Shown: positions 1-9,275 of the stretch, piece by piece
How positions within the stretch are numbered: position 1 is the stretch's first letter
Layout: each line of letters starts with the position of its first letter
From: Rubrobacteraceae bacterium
GTDB lineage: Bacteria; Actinomycetota; Rubrobacteria; Rubrobacterales; Rubrobacteraceae
Assembly: GCA_030448125.1 (NCBI GenBank)
Contig: JAUJNO010000009.1
Span: forward strand, 91,878-155,877
Length of the DNA stretch: 64,000 nucleotides
Direction of reading: 5' to 3'
Program-made: the position numbers and the translations under genes
Notes under the pieces: model-generated
Told to the model about the DNA's origin: nothing
The model's input: the letters and a program-made list of their open reading frames with translations, nothing else
The model's database searches: none

Positions 1-1337
1 GGCTGCGCCGGTCCCGTGCTGACGGTTATGTCCACCGGGGTATCCGGTTCGACCTCTTCCCCTGCCGCGGGGTTCTGTTCGCTTACTACGCCCGCGAATA
101 TCGTGTCGTTGGGTGCTTCACCAACATCCCCAAGCACAAGGCCCTCGGCGGCGAGCGCGTCCGCCGCCCCCTGGCGGTTAAAGACGCCGACGAGGTTGGG
201 AACCGTAACGTTGGCAGGCGCCTCCGCGACCGGGGTTTCGTACTGGTTCGCGCCGGACCGGTCTTCGGATTCGCTCCCGGAGTCGTCCGGTTCCGACAAG
301 AAGTTCGTCAGGGCCCAGGCGAGGCCGGCGAGCAGGACCAGGCCGAAGAGCAGCATGGCCAGGGCGCGGGGAAACATGCCCGGGCGTCTTCCGTGTCCGG
401 GGGCTCTGAGGGGAGGCGCGACGGGCGGCCGGACGGCCGTTTTCGCCGTCCGCTCCCCTGAGGTCGTGGGGAGCGGCGGTACCGGAGCGGCCATCTGCGC
501 GGTCGTCTTCTCCGCGTCCACGGCGGCCGGAGGGAGCCCGGAGCCTACCCGTTCGAGGTCGCCCGCCAGCTCCTCCGCGCTCGCGTAGCGGTCCTCGGGA
601 CTCTTGGCGAGAAGTTTCAGAGTTATGGCGTCCAGGGGTTCCGGGACGTTGGGGCTGACCTCCCGGGGCGAGCGTGGAGGCTCGTTCACGTGCATCATGG
701 CCAGGGCGATCGGGCTCTCGGCGCTGTAGGGGAGCGTGCCGGTTAGCATCTCGAAGAGGACGACACCCAAAGAGTACAGGTCGCTCCCTTGCCCGACCGG
801 TTCGCCCATCGCCTGCTCGGGGGACATGTAGCCCGCGGTGCCGAGGACGGCGCTGGTCTGCGTGAGGGGCGAGGAGGCGGCCCGGGCGATGCCGAAGTCC
901 GTCACCTTCACGTCGCCCGTCTTGGTCACGAGGACGTTCTGAGGCTTTATGTCGCGATGGACCACGCCGTTCTCGTGGGCCGCCGAGAGGGCGTCGGCAA
1001 TCTGGAGGGCCGCCCCGATGGCGACGCCCGGTTCGAGCGCCCCGTCCCGCTTGATCCGGTCCTTCAGCGTCCCGCGCGGGACGTACTCCATGGCGATGTA
1101 GTAGGCGCCGTCCTCGGAGCGGCCCCGATCGTAGATGGAGACGATGTTCGGGTGGGAGAGCCTGGCGGCGCTCTGCGCCTCGCGCCTGAATCGCTCGACG
1201 AACTCCTCGTCGCCGGCGTACTGGTCGCGTAAGATCTTGAGCGCCACGTCCCGGTCCAGGACCTCGTCGTGGGCCAGGTATACCTCCGCCATGCCACCGC
1301 TGCCCAGAGGTTCGATCAGCGTATAACGATTGTCCAT
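1..1337 (-). CDS. Serine/threonine protein kinase (PknB-like) with C-terminal PASTA domain, truncated by window start
   Basis: Reverse-strand reading from ATG at 1337: MDNRYTLIEPLGSGGMAEVYLAHDEVLDRDVALKIL...HRDIKPQNVLV...DFGIARA...GTAGYMSPEQ, then a TM segment and PASTA-like VTVPNLVGVFNRQGAADALAAEGLVLG. Absent from the ORF track because it runs off the window. Confidence 0.93.
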   Translation of the reverse strand, partial: MDNRYTLIEPLGSGGMAEVYLAHDEVLDRDVALKILRDQYAGDEEFVERFRREAQSAARLSHPNIVSIYDRGRSEDGAYYIAMEYVPRGTLKDRIKRDGALEPGVAIGAALQIADALSAAHENGVVHRDIKPQNVLVTKTGDVKVTDFGIARAASSPLTQTSAVLGTAGYMSPEQAMGEPVGQGSDLYSLGVVLFEMLTGTLPYSAESPIALAMMHVNEPPRSPREVSPNVPEPLDAITLKLLAKSPEDRYASAEELAGDLERVGSGLPPAAVDAEKTTAQMAAPVPPLPTTSGERTAKTAVRPPVAPPLRAPGHGRRPGMFPRALAMLLFGLVLLAGLAWALTNFLSEPDDSGSESEDRSGANQYETPVAEAPANVTVPNLVGVFNRQGAADALAAEGLVLGDVGEAPNDTIFAGVVSEQNPAAGEEVEPDTPVDITVSTGPAQ

Positions 1338-1428
1338 GACGGTACGTTGCACGAACGAATGATACCCTCGATAGTACCGTCCGGAAAGATACGTCCGCTT
1401 CGCGGCCGGTACTAGCCGCTCCGCGTTC

Positions 1429-1944
1429 CTACGCTCGCGAAGCTCTCGCCCACTCTACCATCGCGCAGATGAAGTTCGTTTTAGCCCCGGTGTACGCCTC
1501 GCGGTCGTCGCGGAAGCGCCCGGCTAGGACGTGTTTGAAACGCGCGTATTCGCCGGCCGCTTTGGGATGCGAGCGGAGATGGTCTCGAAAGACGAGCCTG
1601 TCGTTCCAGAGAGCTCCGCCCACCTCCATGAGGTGCAAATTGTGGGTACGCGAGGTACGCTCGACGAACTTGACAAAGAGCATCCGGTCGGGGTCCGGGT
1701 TCTCCGCCCAGTAAGAGTACCCGATGCTCTCCAGGGGCCGGATGCAGCGGCCGGCGCTCCGGATATCTCGCACCCCCGCCATGAGGTCTATTACCGGCTT
1801 CGCGTCCAACCCCGGAACCGCGGTGCTGCCTATGTGTTCTACAGTCTCCGCCCACGACCCGAGAACGGCTTCGACGCGCGAGCATTCGAGAGCGAAGAGG
1901 GAGGGCCAACGGGGATCGTACGGGACCACGAACACCGGCTCCAC
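1429..1944 (-). CDS. GrpB/UPF0157 family protein
   Basis: MEPVFVVPYDPRWPSLFALECSRVEAVLG...VEHIGSTAVPGLDAKPVIDLMAGV is typical of GrpB (UPF0157). Confidence 0.88.
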   Translation of the reverse strand: MEPVFVVPYDPRWPSLFALECSRVEAVLGSWAETVEHIGSTAVPGLDAKPVIDLMAGVRDIRSAGRCIRPLESIGYSYWAENPDPDRMLFVKFVERTSRTHNLHLMEVGGALWNDRLVFRDHLRSHPKAAGEYARFKHVLAGRFRDDREAYTGAKTNFICAMVEWARASRA

Positions 1945-2068
1945 TACGAAGCTACTGCTCCCCGACCGGATCTTTCATCCTTCAATTCTACCTGCCCTGC
2001 GCCTGCTCACCACCCCCCGTACAATGACCACGAAGTCTGGGGGCGGCTCTTCGAGCGGAAGGAGCAAG

Positions 2069-3040
2069 ATGAAGGCCATCAGGGTAAACGAGTACGGCGG
2101 GCCAGAGGTCTTGAGCTACGAGGACGCGTCCGTCCCCGAGCCGGGTCAGGGCGAGGCGCGCGTCCGGCTGGCGGCATCCGGGGTCAACTTCATAGACGTC
2201 TACCAGCGAACCGGCGTCTATCCGATGGATCTACCCTTCATCGCGGGCCAGGAGGGCGCCGGCGAGGTCGAAGCTGTCGGCGGGGGGGTCGAGGAGATCT
2301 CACCCGGCGACTACGTGGCGTTCGCGGGGGTACCGGGCGCCTACGCGGAGTACGTGGTAGCCCCCGCCGAGAGGCTCGTACCCTTCAACGTCACCTACGT
2401 CGAGGCCAGGATGGCGGCGGCAGTGATGCTCCAGGGCATGACGGCCCACTACCTGACCCACAGCACCTTCCCCGTCCAGGAGGGCCAGACCGTGCTCGTA
2501 CACGCGGCGGCGGGCGGCGTGGGGCTCCTCCTCTGCCAGCTCGCCAAGATGCGCGGCGCGACCGTCATCGGCACCGCCGGGACCGAGGAGAAGGCGAAGC
2601 TCGCCAGGAGCGCGGGGGCGGATGAGGTGATCCTGTACACCGAGCAAGACTTCGTCGAGGAGACGAAGCGCATCACCGGCGGCGAGGGCGTCCACGTCGT
2701 CTACGACTCCGTCGGCAAGGATACCTTCGACGGCGGCCTCGACAGCCTGCGGCCTCGCGGTTACATGGTCCTCTTCGGCGGCTCCAGCGGTCAGGTGCCA
2801 CCCTTCGATCTGCAAGTCCTCAACCAGAAAGGCTCCCTTTTCGTCACCCGTCCCAAGCTAAACGACTACATGGCGACCCGCGAGGAGCTCCTCTGGCGGG
2901 CGCAGAGCCTCTTTACCTGGATCGGCCAGAACAACCTCGACGTCCGCATCGGCGGCTCCTACAGGCTCTCCGAGGCCGACCAGGCACACCGGGACCTCGA
3001 AGGCCGCAAGACCACCGGCAAGCTCATCCTCATCCCGTAG
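2069..3040 (+). CDS. NADPH:quinone oxidoreductase (zinc-type alcohol dehydrogenase-like, MDR superfamily)
   Basis: MKAIRVNEYGGPEVLSYEDASVPEPGQGEARVRLAASGVNFIDVYQRTGVY... and AAAGGVGLLLCQLAK nucleotide-binding motif; internal ATG at 2069 preferred over the ORF-track start. Confidence 0.92.
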   Translation: MKAIRVNEYGGPEVLSYEDASVPEPGQGEARVRLAASGVNFIDVYQRTGVYPMDLPFIAGQEGAGEVEAVGGGVEEISPGDYVAFAGVPGAYAEYVVAPAERLVPFNVTYVEARMAAAVMLQGMTAHYLTHSTFPVQEGQTVLVHAAAGGVGLLLCQLAKMRGATVIGTAGTEEKAKLARSAGADEVILYTEQDFVEETKRITGGEGVHVVYDSVGKDTFDGGLDSLRPRGYMVLFGGSSGQVPPFDLQVLNQKGSLFVTRPKLNDYMATREELLWRAQSLFTWIGQNNLDVRIGGSYRLSEADQAHRDLEGRKTTGKLILIP

Positions 3041-3052
3041 GAGGAGGCGCAG

Positions 3053-4078
3053 ATGAAACTCGACGCGGGGCTCGCCGTCGAGGGCAAGCACCTCCCCGGC
3101 ATCGACGAGGTCGGCCGCGCAGCCGAAGATTTGGGATTCGCCGGGCTATGGACCAGCGAGACCAAGCACGACTCGTTCCTCCCGCTGGCGGTCGCCGCGG
3201 GCGGCACGCGCAGGCTCTCTTTGGGTACCTCCATCGCCATCGCCTTCTCCCGCTCGCCGATGACGACGGCCCAGATCTCCTGGGACCTTCAGGACCTCTC
3301 CGGCGGGCGCTTTATCCTCGGCCTGGGCACGCAGGTAAAGGCACACGTCACGCGCCGCTTCGGCATGCCTTGGGACAAACCCGCCTCCCGCCTCAAGGAT
3401 TACGTCCTCGCGGTGCGCGCCATCTGGGAGTCCTTCCAGACGGAAGGCTCTCTAAACTACGAGGGCGAGTTCTACCGGCACACCCTCATGACGCCGTTCT
3501 TCAACCCCGGCCCGATAGAGCACCCCGAAATCCCGATCTACATAGCCGGCGTCAACACCCGCCTGGCGACCCTGGCCGGCGAGCTCTGCGACGGCTTCCA
3601 CGTCCACCCCTTTCATACCCCGGAGTACGTGGAACAGGTCGTCAAACCCGCCATCGCCGAAGGCGCCGGGAAGAAAGGTCGTAGCGAAGAAGACGTCGTG
3701 CTCGCCACCAGCGTCTTCGTCGTGACAGGGGATAACGAGGCAGAGATCGAAGAACGCCGCGCGGAGATACGCGCTCAGGCCGCCTTCTACGCCTCGACCC
3801 CCACCTACCGCACCGTTCTGGAGGTACACGGTTGGGGAGAGATCGGGGAGAGGCTCGGGGGTCTCGCGAGGAACAAGAAGTGGGACGAGATGCCGAACCT
3901 CATAACCGACGAGATGCTCCACGCCTTCGCCATCGAAGCCGCGCCGGACGAGGTCGGGCCCGCCCTCAAGGAGCGCTACGAGGGCCTCATAGATCGGGTA
4001 GCCCTCTACGTGCCGTTCGTGCCTGGTGAGAGGGACGACTTCTGGCGCGAAACGGCGAGGACCATCCACGGTTGGTAG
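3053..4078 (+). CDS. LLM-class F420-dependent oxidoreductase (TIGR03617-like)
   Basis: DLGFAGLWTSETKHDSFLPLAVAA...LSLGTSIAIAFSRSPMTTAQISWDLQDLSGGRFILGLGTQVKAHVTRRFGMPWDKP. Confidence 0.88.
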   Translation: MKLDAGLAVEGKHLPGIDEVGRAAEDLGFAGLWTSETKHDSFLPLAVAAGGTRRLSLGTSIAIAFSRSPMTTAQISWDLQDLSGGRFILGLGTQVKAHVTRRFGMPWDKPASRLKDYVLAVRAIWESFQTEGSLNYEGEFYRHTLMTPFFNPGPIEHPEIPIYIAGVNTRLATLAGELCDGFHVHPFHTPEYVEQVVKPAIAEGAGKKGRSEEDVVLATSVFVVTGDNEAEIEERRAEIRAQAAFYASTPTYRTVLEVHGWGEIGERLGGLARNKKWDEMPNLITDEMLHAFAIEAAPDEVGPALKERYEGLIDRVALYVPFVPGERDDFWRETARTIHGW

Positions 4079-4342
4079 GCAAGCCAGGCCCCGCCCCCAG
4101 GACCACCGGGAAGTCGCAAAGTCACGCCGAAGAGGGACTGCGAAGCGTTCTCGAGAAGCGTGGCACAGGCAACGAGACCTTTGACTGCCTTGGGGTGCCG
4201 CAGCTTTGCATTCTCCGGCCCCCGCGGCTGCCCGTCCCTTCGGCACCGCGGCCACGAGTTGTTCGAGAGTAGGACCGTAGCTCCGGAAGCTGCGCTAGCA
4301 TAGCGAGCCGCACGACGTAGAGAGGTCGTAAGGAGAGATGAC

Positions 4343-4795
4343 ATCATAAAGGTAGAGCAGAGCGTGGAGATCCATCGCCCCATCGAAGAGGTCTTCGCCT
4401 TCCTGGCCGATACCGAGAACTGGACACGGTTACAGCCGGCTCTGCGGGAGAGCGAACAAGAGACCTCGCGCGGCCTGATGCGAGTAGGAGATACGTTCCG
4501 GCAGACCCTCGATGTCCCGGGCCAGCGCGTAGAGCTTCTCTGCAAGGTCATCGAGATCGAAGAGAACGAGAAACTCTCGTTCGAGTACTCCTGGAATCAA
4601 CTCTTGCTCGACGTCCATTTCGTATTCAAACCCTCGAGTGACGGTACGAGGCTCACTGCCCGGGGCGAGGGACGCATTAACGGCCTCTTGGCCCTGTTCG
4701 AACCGGCCGTGAACGGCGAGATCGACGCGCAGCTAAAGACCAACCTCGACGACCTCAAGATCCTACTGGAGTCCTCCCAAGCCCCCGGTAAATGA
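4343..4795 (+). CDS. SRPBCC family protein; likely start is a non-canonical ATC (next GTG at 4364)
   Basis: (M)IKVEQSVEIHRPIEEVFAFLADTENWTRLQP...; AAGGAG Shine-Dalgarno ends 7 nt before ATC at 4343. Confidence 0.75.
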   Translation: MIKVEQSVEIHRPIEEVFAFLADTENWTRLQPALRESEQETSRGLMRVGDTFRQTLDVPGQRVELLCKVIEIEENEKLSFEYSWNQLLLDVHFVFKPSSDGTRLTARGEGRINGLLALFEPAVNGEIDAQLKTNLDDLKILLESSQAPGK

Positions 4796-4958
4796 CCTGC
4801 TTCGCCTGGGGCCGCATCCGGCCAAACGCCTACCCGGTGCTGCGTTTGCCCTGACTATCCGCTTACAGAAGAGAACCTTTATAGCCCCGCGATCGTTACA
4901 AACCGGCACCCGGAATCCGGCGAGCACGGCCACGAGGGTAGAGATCAGGGAGATGCGG

Positions 4959-6128
4959 TTACGGTTTGAGGACGCACTTGATGGCGCCGTCCTGCTTTTT
5001 CTGGAAGATCTCGTAACCTAAAGGAGCGTCTTCGAGGGGCATCTCGTGGGTCTTGAGGTCCCCGGTACCCAGGGGGTCGTCTTCGTTCAAAAGCGGCATG
5101 ATGTCGTCCACGTAGCTGCGGACGTTGGCCTGGCCCATGCGCACCTGTATCTGCATGTCGAAGAGGTCCCCGAGCGGGAACATCTGTATCGGGCCGGTGT
5201 AGACGCCGCTAATAGAGAGGGTCCCGCCGCGCCGGATCGAGGCGATGCACTGGCGCAGGGCGAGCGCCTTATCGAGCTGGAACTTCGTCGTCTGGAGGAC
5301 TGATTCTATAAGCGACCCGGACGCCTCCATCCCGACCGCGTCTATGGCCGAGTCCACACCCCGGCCGTCAGTCAGGTCCAGCACGAGCTCCTTCACGTCG
5401 TCGACCGCCGAGAAGTCCACGGTCTCGACGCCGTACTTCGCGGCGAGCGAGAGGCGTTCGGGGACGTTGTCCACCCCGATGACGCGGCCCGCGCCGAGGT
5501 GGTAAGCGATCCGGGCGCACATCTGCCCGATCGGTCCCAGACCCCAGACGCCTAGAGTACCGCCCTGCGGCACGCCCGCGTAATCAACGGCCTGCCAGGA
5601 GGTAGGCAGGACGTCGGAGAGGTAGAGGAAACGCTCGTCCGGGGGACCCTCGGGCACCTTTATGGGGCCGAAGTGTGCCTGGGGCACGCGCAGGTACTCA
5701 GCCTGGCCGCCGGGGACCGCACCGTAGACGTGGGTGTAGCCGAACAGGCTCGCGCCCTTGCCCCGGCCCAGCAGGCTCGCGGCCTCGGCGAGCTTACCCC
5801 GGTCGCGCGTCGTCTCACACTGGGAGTAGAGTTGCTGCTCGCAGAAGTAGCAGTGCCCGCACGAGATGTTGAACGGTATCACGACCCGGTCTCCGGGGGA
5901 GATGTGTTCGACGTTGCGGCCGACCTCCTCGACGATGCCTATCGGCTCGTGCCCGATGATGTCGCCCTCACGCATGATGGGGAAGAGCTTGCTGTAGAGG
6001 TGGAGGTCCGAGCCGCAGATCGCAGTCGAGGTTATGCGAACGATGGCGTCCGTCGGCTCCTGGATGATCGGGTCGGGCACGTTGTCGACCCGCACGTCCT
6101 CTTTGCCATGCCACACTACGGCCTTCAA
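4959..6128 (-). CDS. Zinc-dependent alcohol dehydrogenase (FdhA-like)
   Basis: STAICGSDLHLYSKLFPIMREGDIIGHEPIGIVEEVG, CGHCYFCEQQLYSQCETT structural zinc motif, GLGPIGQMCARIA. Confidence 0.92.
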   Translation of the reverse strand: MKAVVWHGKEDVRVDNVPDPIIQEPTDAIVRITSTAICGSDLHLYSKLFPIMREGDIIGHEPIGIVEEVGRNVEHISPGDRVVIPFNISCGHCYFCEQQLYSQCETTRDRGKLAEAASLLGRGKGASLFGYTHVYGAVPGGQAEYLRVPQAHFGPIKVPEGPPDERFLYLSDVLPTSWQAVDYAGVPQGGTLGVWGLGPIGQMCARIAYHLGAGRVIGVDNVPERLSLAAKYGVETVDFSAVDDVKELVLDLTDGRGVDSAIDAVGMEASGSLIESVLQTTKFQLDKALALRQCIASIRRGGTLSISGVYTGPIQMFPLGDLFDMQIQVRMGQANVRSYVDDIMPLLNEDDPLGTGDLKTHEMPLEDAPLGYEIFQKKQDGAIKCVLKP

Positions 6129-7177
6129 GGCTCCCTCCTCCCGACGCCGGTTATAAACTCGCGTATGCGAAACGGCCCGCTAGTCTGTTTCGAGAGCGGC
6201 GGGGTGTCGAGTCCGGCGCCGGTACGCAGCCCCTCCAGCACGTCGAGCAGGGTTTCCCCGGCACCATAACGAGGGGCCCAGCCGAGCTCTTGCCGAGCTC
6301 GCGCCGTATCCATCACGGGCACGTTCAGTGCTAGGTCGAGCCATCCCTCAGGCACGGGCTGCAACCTGAGCTGCCAGGAGAGCCTGGCGCCCGCGCGGGC
6401 AAGTTGCACGGGAACCTGCACCGGACGAGCGTCCAGTATTCTTCCTATCTCCTGGGCATCCAGTACGGGATCGGTAGCAAGGTTGAATGCACCGCGAACT
6501 TCGTTGAGCAGGGCGAGCCGGTAGGCCTCCCCCACGTCGAGGGAGTGGACCACCTGAGACCTCAGGCCTCTTATCTCCGGTACGAAGTTGATGAACCCCG
6601 GACGGGCTAAAGTGCCCGGGAACAAGGGCCCCCCAAAGAGCCGCCGCACTCCTTCCGCGGCTTCCTTTTTAAAGGTGAGCCCCTGGCGCATCCTGACGAC
6701 CCGGACCTCCGGGTTCTCGCTCTCGAAGCGGTCCAGCCTCCGTTCGACCTCCGCCTTCTGCCGCGCGTAGTAAGAGGTCGGCACGCCACCCGTGGGCCAG
6801 CTCTCGTCCACCGCCCGGTCCTTCGGCCCCGGTGAGTACGCGCCGACCGACGAGGCATACAGGAGCGCGGGCACCCCGGCCTCGGCGACGGCCCGCGCCG
6901 CCCGCATGCTCCCCTCCACGTTCACCATCCACAGCTTGTTCAGGTCGCGGGAGGGCTGTATCAGCCAGGCGAGCAGGACTACCGCGTCCGCTCCCCGAAA
7001 GAGCGGCACGAGGTCGTCCTCGACGATGTCCGCCGCGGCCCACTCGACCTTCTCCATCCGCAGGCCGGGCAGGCGACGAGCCACCCCCAGGACAGACTCG
7101 ACCCGGTCTTCGTTCTCCAGGGAGCGCAGGACGCTCGTCCCCACGTTACCGGTAGCGCCGACGACGACAACTCGCAT
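6125..7177 (-). CDS. NAD-dependent epimerase/dehydratase (extended SDR)
   Basis: MRVVVVGATGNVGTSVLRSLENEDRVESVLGVARRLPG...; ATG at 7177; overlaps the 3' neighbour's start by 4 nt. Confidence 0.88.
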   Translation of the reverse strand: MRVVVVGATGNVGTSVLRSLENEDRVESVLGVARRLPGLRMEKVEWAAADIVEDDLVPLFRGADAVVLLAWLIQPSRDLNKLWMVNVEGSMRAARAVAEAGVPALLYASSVGAYSPGPKDRAVDESWPTGGVPTSYYARQKAEVERRLDRFESENPEVRVVRMRQGLTFKKEAAEGVRRLFGGPLFPGTLARPGFINFVPEIRGLRSQVVHSLDVGEAYRLALLNEVRGAFNLATDPVLDAQEIGRILDARPVQVPVQLARAGARLSWQLRLQPVPEGWLDLALNVPVMDTARARQELGWAPRYGAGETLLDVLEGLRTGAGLDTPPLSKQTSGPFRIREFITGVGRREP

Positions 7178-7282
7178 GATGGTACCTTTACCCCGGGTGC
7201 GCCCCGAGGAAACCGCTCTCGCCGTGGGCGACGGTCTCCTGTACCATCTTCCGTGGTAGTTAGCGGCGGATAGGAGGGCGTT

Positions 7283-8197
7283 ATGCGGGTGCTGGTTACC
7301 GGGGCGCGGGGCAAGGTCGGCAAGGCGGCGGTGGCGGCGCTGATACAGGCGGGCCACGACGTCAGGGCAACGGACCTGGCGCCGCCCGTCTTCGAGCGTC
7401 CGCTCGAAGGCGAGCCCGACTACTTCCAGGCCGACGTGACCGACGCCGGCGAGGCGTTCGCGGTGGTGCGGGGCGCGGAGGCCGTGGTACACGCTGCGGC
7501 GCTCCCCGAACCCACCCACAACCCGCCGCACATCGTCTTCCAGAACAACCTCATGGGCGTCTTCAACGTATTGGAGGCGGCGATCCGGTTCGGTGTGCGG
7601 CGTTTCGTGAACATCTCGAGCGAGACCGTCCCCGGCTTCTTCTTCCCCGAGCGCGACTTCTTGCCGGACTACGTGCCCGTCGACGAGGAGCACCCGATAC
7701 GGCCCCAAGACCCTTACGCGAGCGCAAAGTACTTCGGCGAGCTGTTGATGGACGGCGCGATCCGCAGGAGCGACATCCGGTGCATCTCCATCCGGCCCTC
7801 CTGGGTGCAGCACGAGGGCAACTACGAGCGAAACTTAGGGCCACAAGTGCGCGACGCCTCGAAGCTCTCCCCGAACTTCTGGAGCTACATAGACGTCTAC
7901 GATCTGGCGGACGCGATCGTGCTCGCCACGGAGTCCGACCTGCCGGACCACGAAGTCTTCTACATCGCCTCCCCCGACAACGTCGGCAACCGCCCGTTCG
8001 AGAAGATCGTCCGGGAGTACTACGGAGATCAGGTCGAGATAAAGCAGCCCCTCCCGCGCGAGGATGCCTCCGGTATCTCCATCGCAAAGGCAGAAAACAT
8101 GCTCGGCTACAGCCCGAAGCGCTCCTGGAGCGACTACCTGGACGAGAACGGCAAGACGAAGCCCGGAGCAGGCGAAGGCATCTTTGGCGCAGGCTAG
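7283..8197 (+). CDS. NAD-dependent epimerase/dehydratase
   Basis: MRVLVTGARGKVGKAAVAALIQAGHDVRATDLAPP...VNISSETVPGFF...YASAKYFGELLMDGA. Confidence 0.9.
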   Translation: MRVLVTGARGKVGKAAVAALIQAGHDVRATDLAPPVFERPLEGEPDYFQADVTDAGEAFAVVRGAEAVVHAAALPEPTHNPPHIVFQNNLMGVFNVLEAAIRFGVRRFVNISSETVPGFFFPERDFLPDYVPVDEEHPIRPQDPYASAKYFGELLMDGAIRRSDIRCISIRPSWVQHEGNYERNLGPQVRDASKLSPNFWSYIDVYDLADAIVLATESDLPDHEVFYIASPDNVGNRPFEKIVREYYGDQVEIKQPLPREDASGISIAKAENMLGYSPKRSWSDYLDENGKTKPGAGEGIFGAG

Positions 8198-8210
8198 CGC
8201 CAGGGTCACG

Positions 8211-8241
8211 AGCTGTCGAGAAGGGCCACTTCTCGACAGCT
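8211..8241. repeat. Perfect 13-bp inverted repeat with 5-nt loop, 3' of an epimerase gene
   Basis: AGCTGTCGAGAAG-GGCCA-CTTCTCGACAGCT. Confidence 0.85.
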
Positions 8242-8362
8242 ATCGCCTGATTTGGTCCACCTAAACCGAATCCTCGGCATGGCTGCCTCACACCTACCCA
8301 CCGGGTATCTTGCTACATGCTTCTCCGAGCAAGCTGCAGGCGCTTACCGCCGCTAGCAACTA

Positions 8363-8770
8363 CTACGAGCGATCGGACTGCGAGCCGCTCCCTTGTTCGG
8401 TGGAGCGCCGCTTCGCCTCGTACTCTATCTCCTCTTCGTGGACGGTCTCCCACGTCCCGTCGGGCCGGAGTTCCTCGACGTGATGGCGCTTGACGGTCTT
8501 CTGCGGGTGGGACCGGTCCAAGTCCAGGACCTCTCGGGCCGGAATACCACGTAGAGAGAGCTTGTCGCGAGATCTCCAGTCCCTCACCCATCCTCCGAAC
8601 CCAGGGCGCTTCTGCCGGGCCCGGACTTCTGCCACAGAGGCGTTTGTCTCTACCACACCTACCCCGTCGCGGGTGTGGCGCGTGTCGCTGCAGCTCGGGC
8701 AGGGCACCCGAGGCTCGGGCTCGACGAAGACGTGGCCGCAGGACGAGCAGTACGGCGGGCTGAACTCCAC
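8363..8770 (-). CDS. Uncharacterised zinc-ribbon protein
   Basis: VEFSPPYCSSCGHVFVEPEPRVPCPSCSDTRH: CxxC...CxxC ribbon; GTG start 2 nt past the upstream DUF2283 stop. Confidence 0.6.
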   Translation of the reverse strand: MEFSPPYCSSCGHVFVEPEPRVPCPSCSDTRHTRDGVGVVETNASVAEVRARQKRPGFGGWVRDWRSRDKLSLRGIPAREVLDLDRSHPQKTVKRHHVEELRPDGTWETVHEEEIEYEAKRRSTEQGSGSQSDRS

Positions 8771-8771
8771 G

Positions 8772-9038
8772 CTACGCCTCCGGCCTGGAGCGGGAACCGA
8801 GCAGCATCTGTCGCAGATCGGCCTCAAACCGTAGCCATTCAATGGGGTTCTTTGGCAGGTCATGGTGCTTTACGAAGTCCTCGTAGGCATCGAGGGAGAG
8901 GAACTCCAATCCCACCACCAGATCCTCAGCATCGAGGTCCAGGTGCACCCCGTCGGCCAGGTCCACAGTGTCGTTCACGTCGTTGGGGCGCAGCTCGACG
9001 TAGAGGATGTCGTACTCCTTGTCCAACTCGATCCTCAC
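8772..9038 (-). CDS. DUF2283 domain protein
   Basis: MRIELDKEYDILYVELRPNDVNDTVDLADGVHLDLDAEDLVVGLEFLSL matches the DUF2283 pattern (YDxExDxLYIxL...DGVxLDxDxxxxVVGIExL). Confidence 0.8.
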   Translation of the reverse strand: MRIELDKEYDILYVELRPNDVNDTVDLADGVHLDLDAEDLVVGLEFLSLDAYEDFVKHHDLPKNPIEWLRFEADLRQMLLGSRSRPEA

Positions 9039-9256
9039 GGCTCTCTCCTTTCTCCTTCAGAGGTGCCCCTACGACGCTTCACCGAGAGGACCAACGCCTC
9101 GCCCTCGGCGGTGACACCTTCGACCGCAAGTTTACCCCAGCTCTCGTAGGTACGGTCGGGGTTCTGCAGGGTCCGCTCCACCTGAGCCCGGCTGATCTTG
9201 CGCCGACGCATCCGTTTTCGGGCGTGCAGGTGGTACCGGATCCGGTCGTACTTCAC
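9035..9256 (-). CDS. DUF4258 domain protein
   Basis: MKYDRIRYHLHARKRMRRRKISRAQVERTLQNPDRTYESWGKLAVEGV: H-A-xxRMxxRxIsxxxVexxLxxPD signature; 4-nt overlap with DUF2283 start. Confidence 0.8.
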   Translation of the reverse strand: MKYDRIRYHLHARKRMRRRKISRAQVERTLQNPDRTYESWGKLAVEGVTAEGEALVLSVKRRRGTSEGERREP

Positions 9257-9275
9257 CCTTTAGGATCAGACTTGC

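Noticed and set aside
1531-2625. 364-aa ORF spanning GrpB and the quinone reductase start
   Set aside because: Crosses two genes with clear family motifs in other frames; low-complexity Arg/Gly-rich end.
7178-7813. N-terminal extension of ORF 6125..7813
   Set aside because: Extension overlaps the divergent epimerase; the Rossmann start MRVVVVGATGNVG is at 7177.
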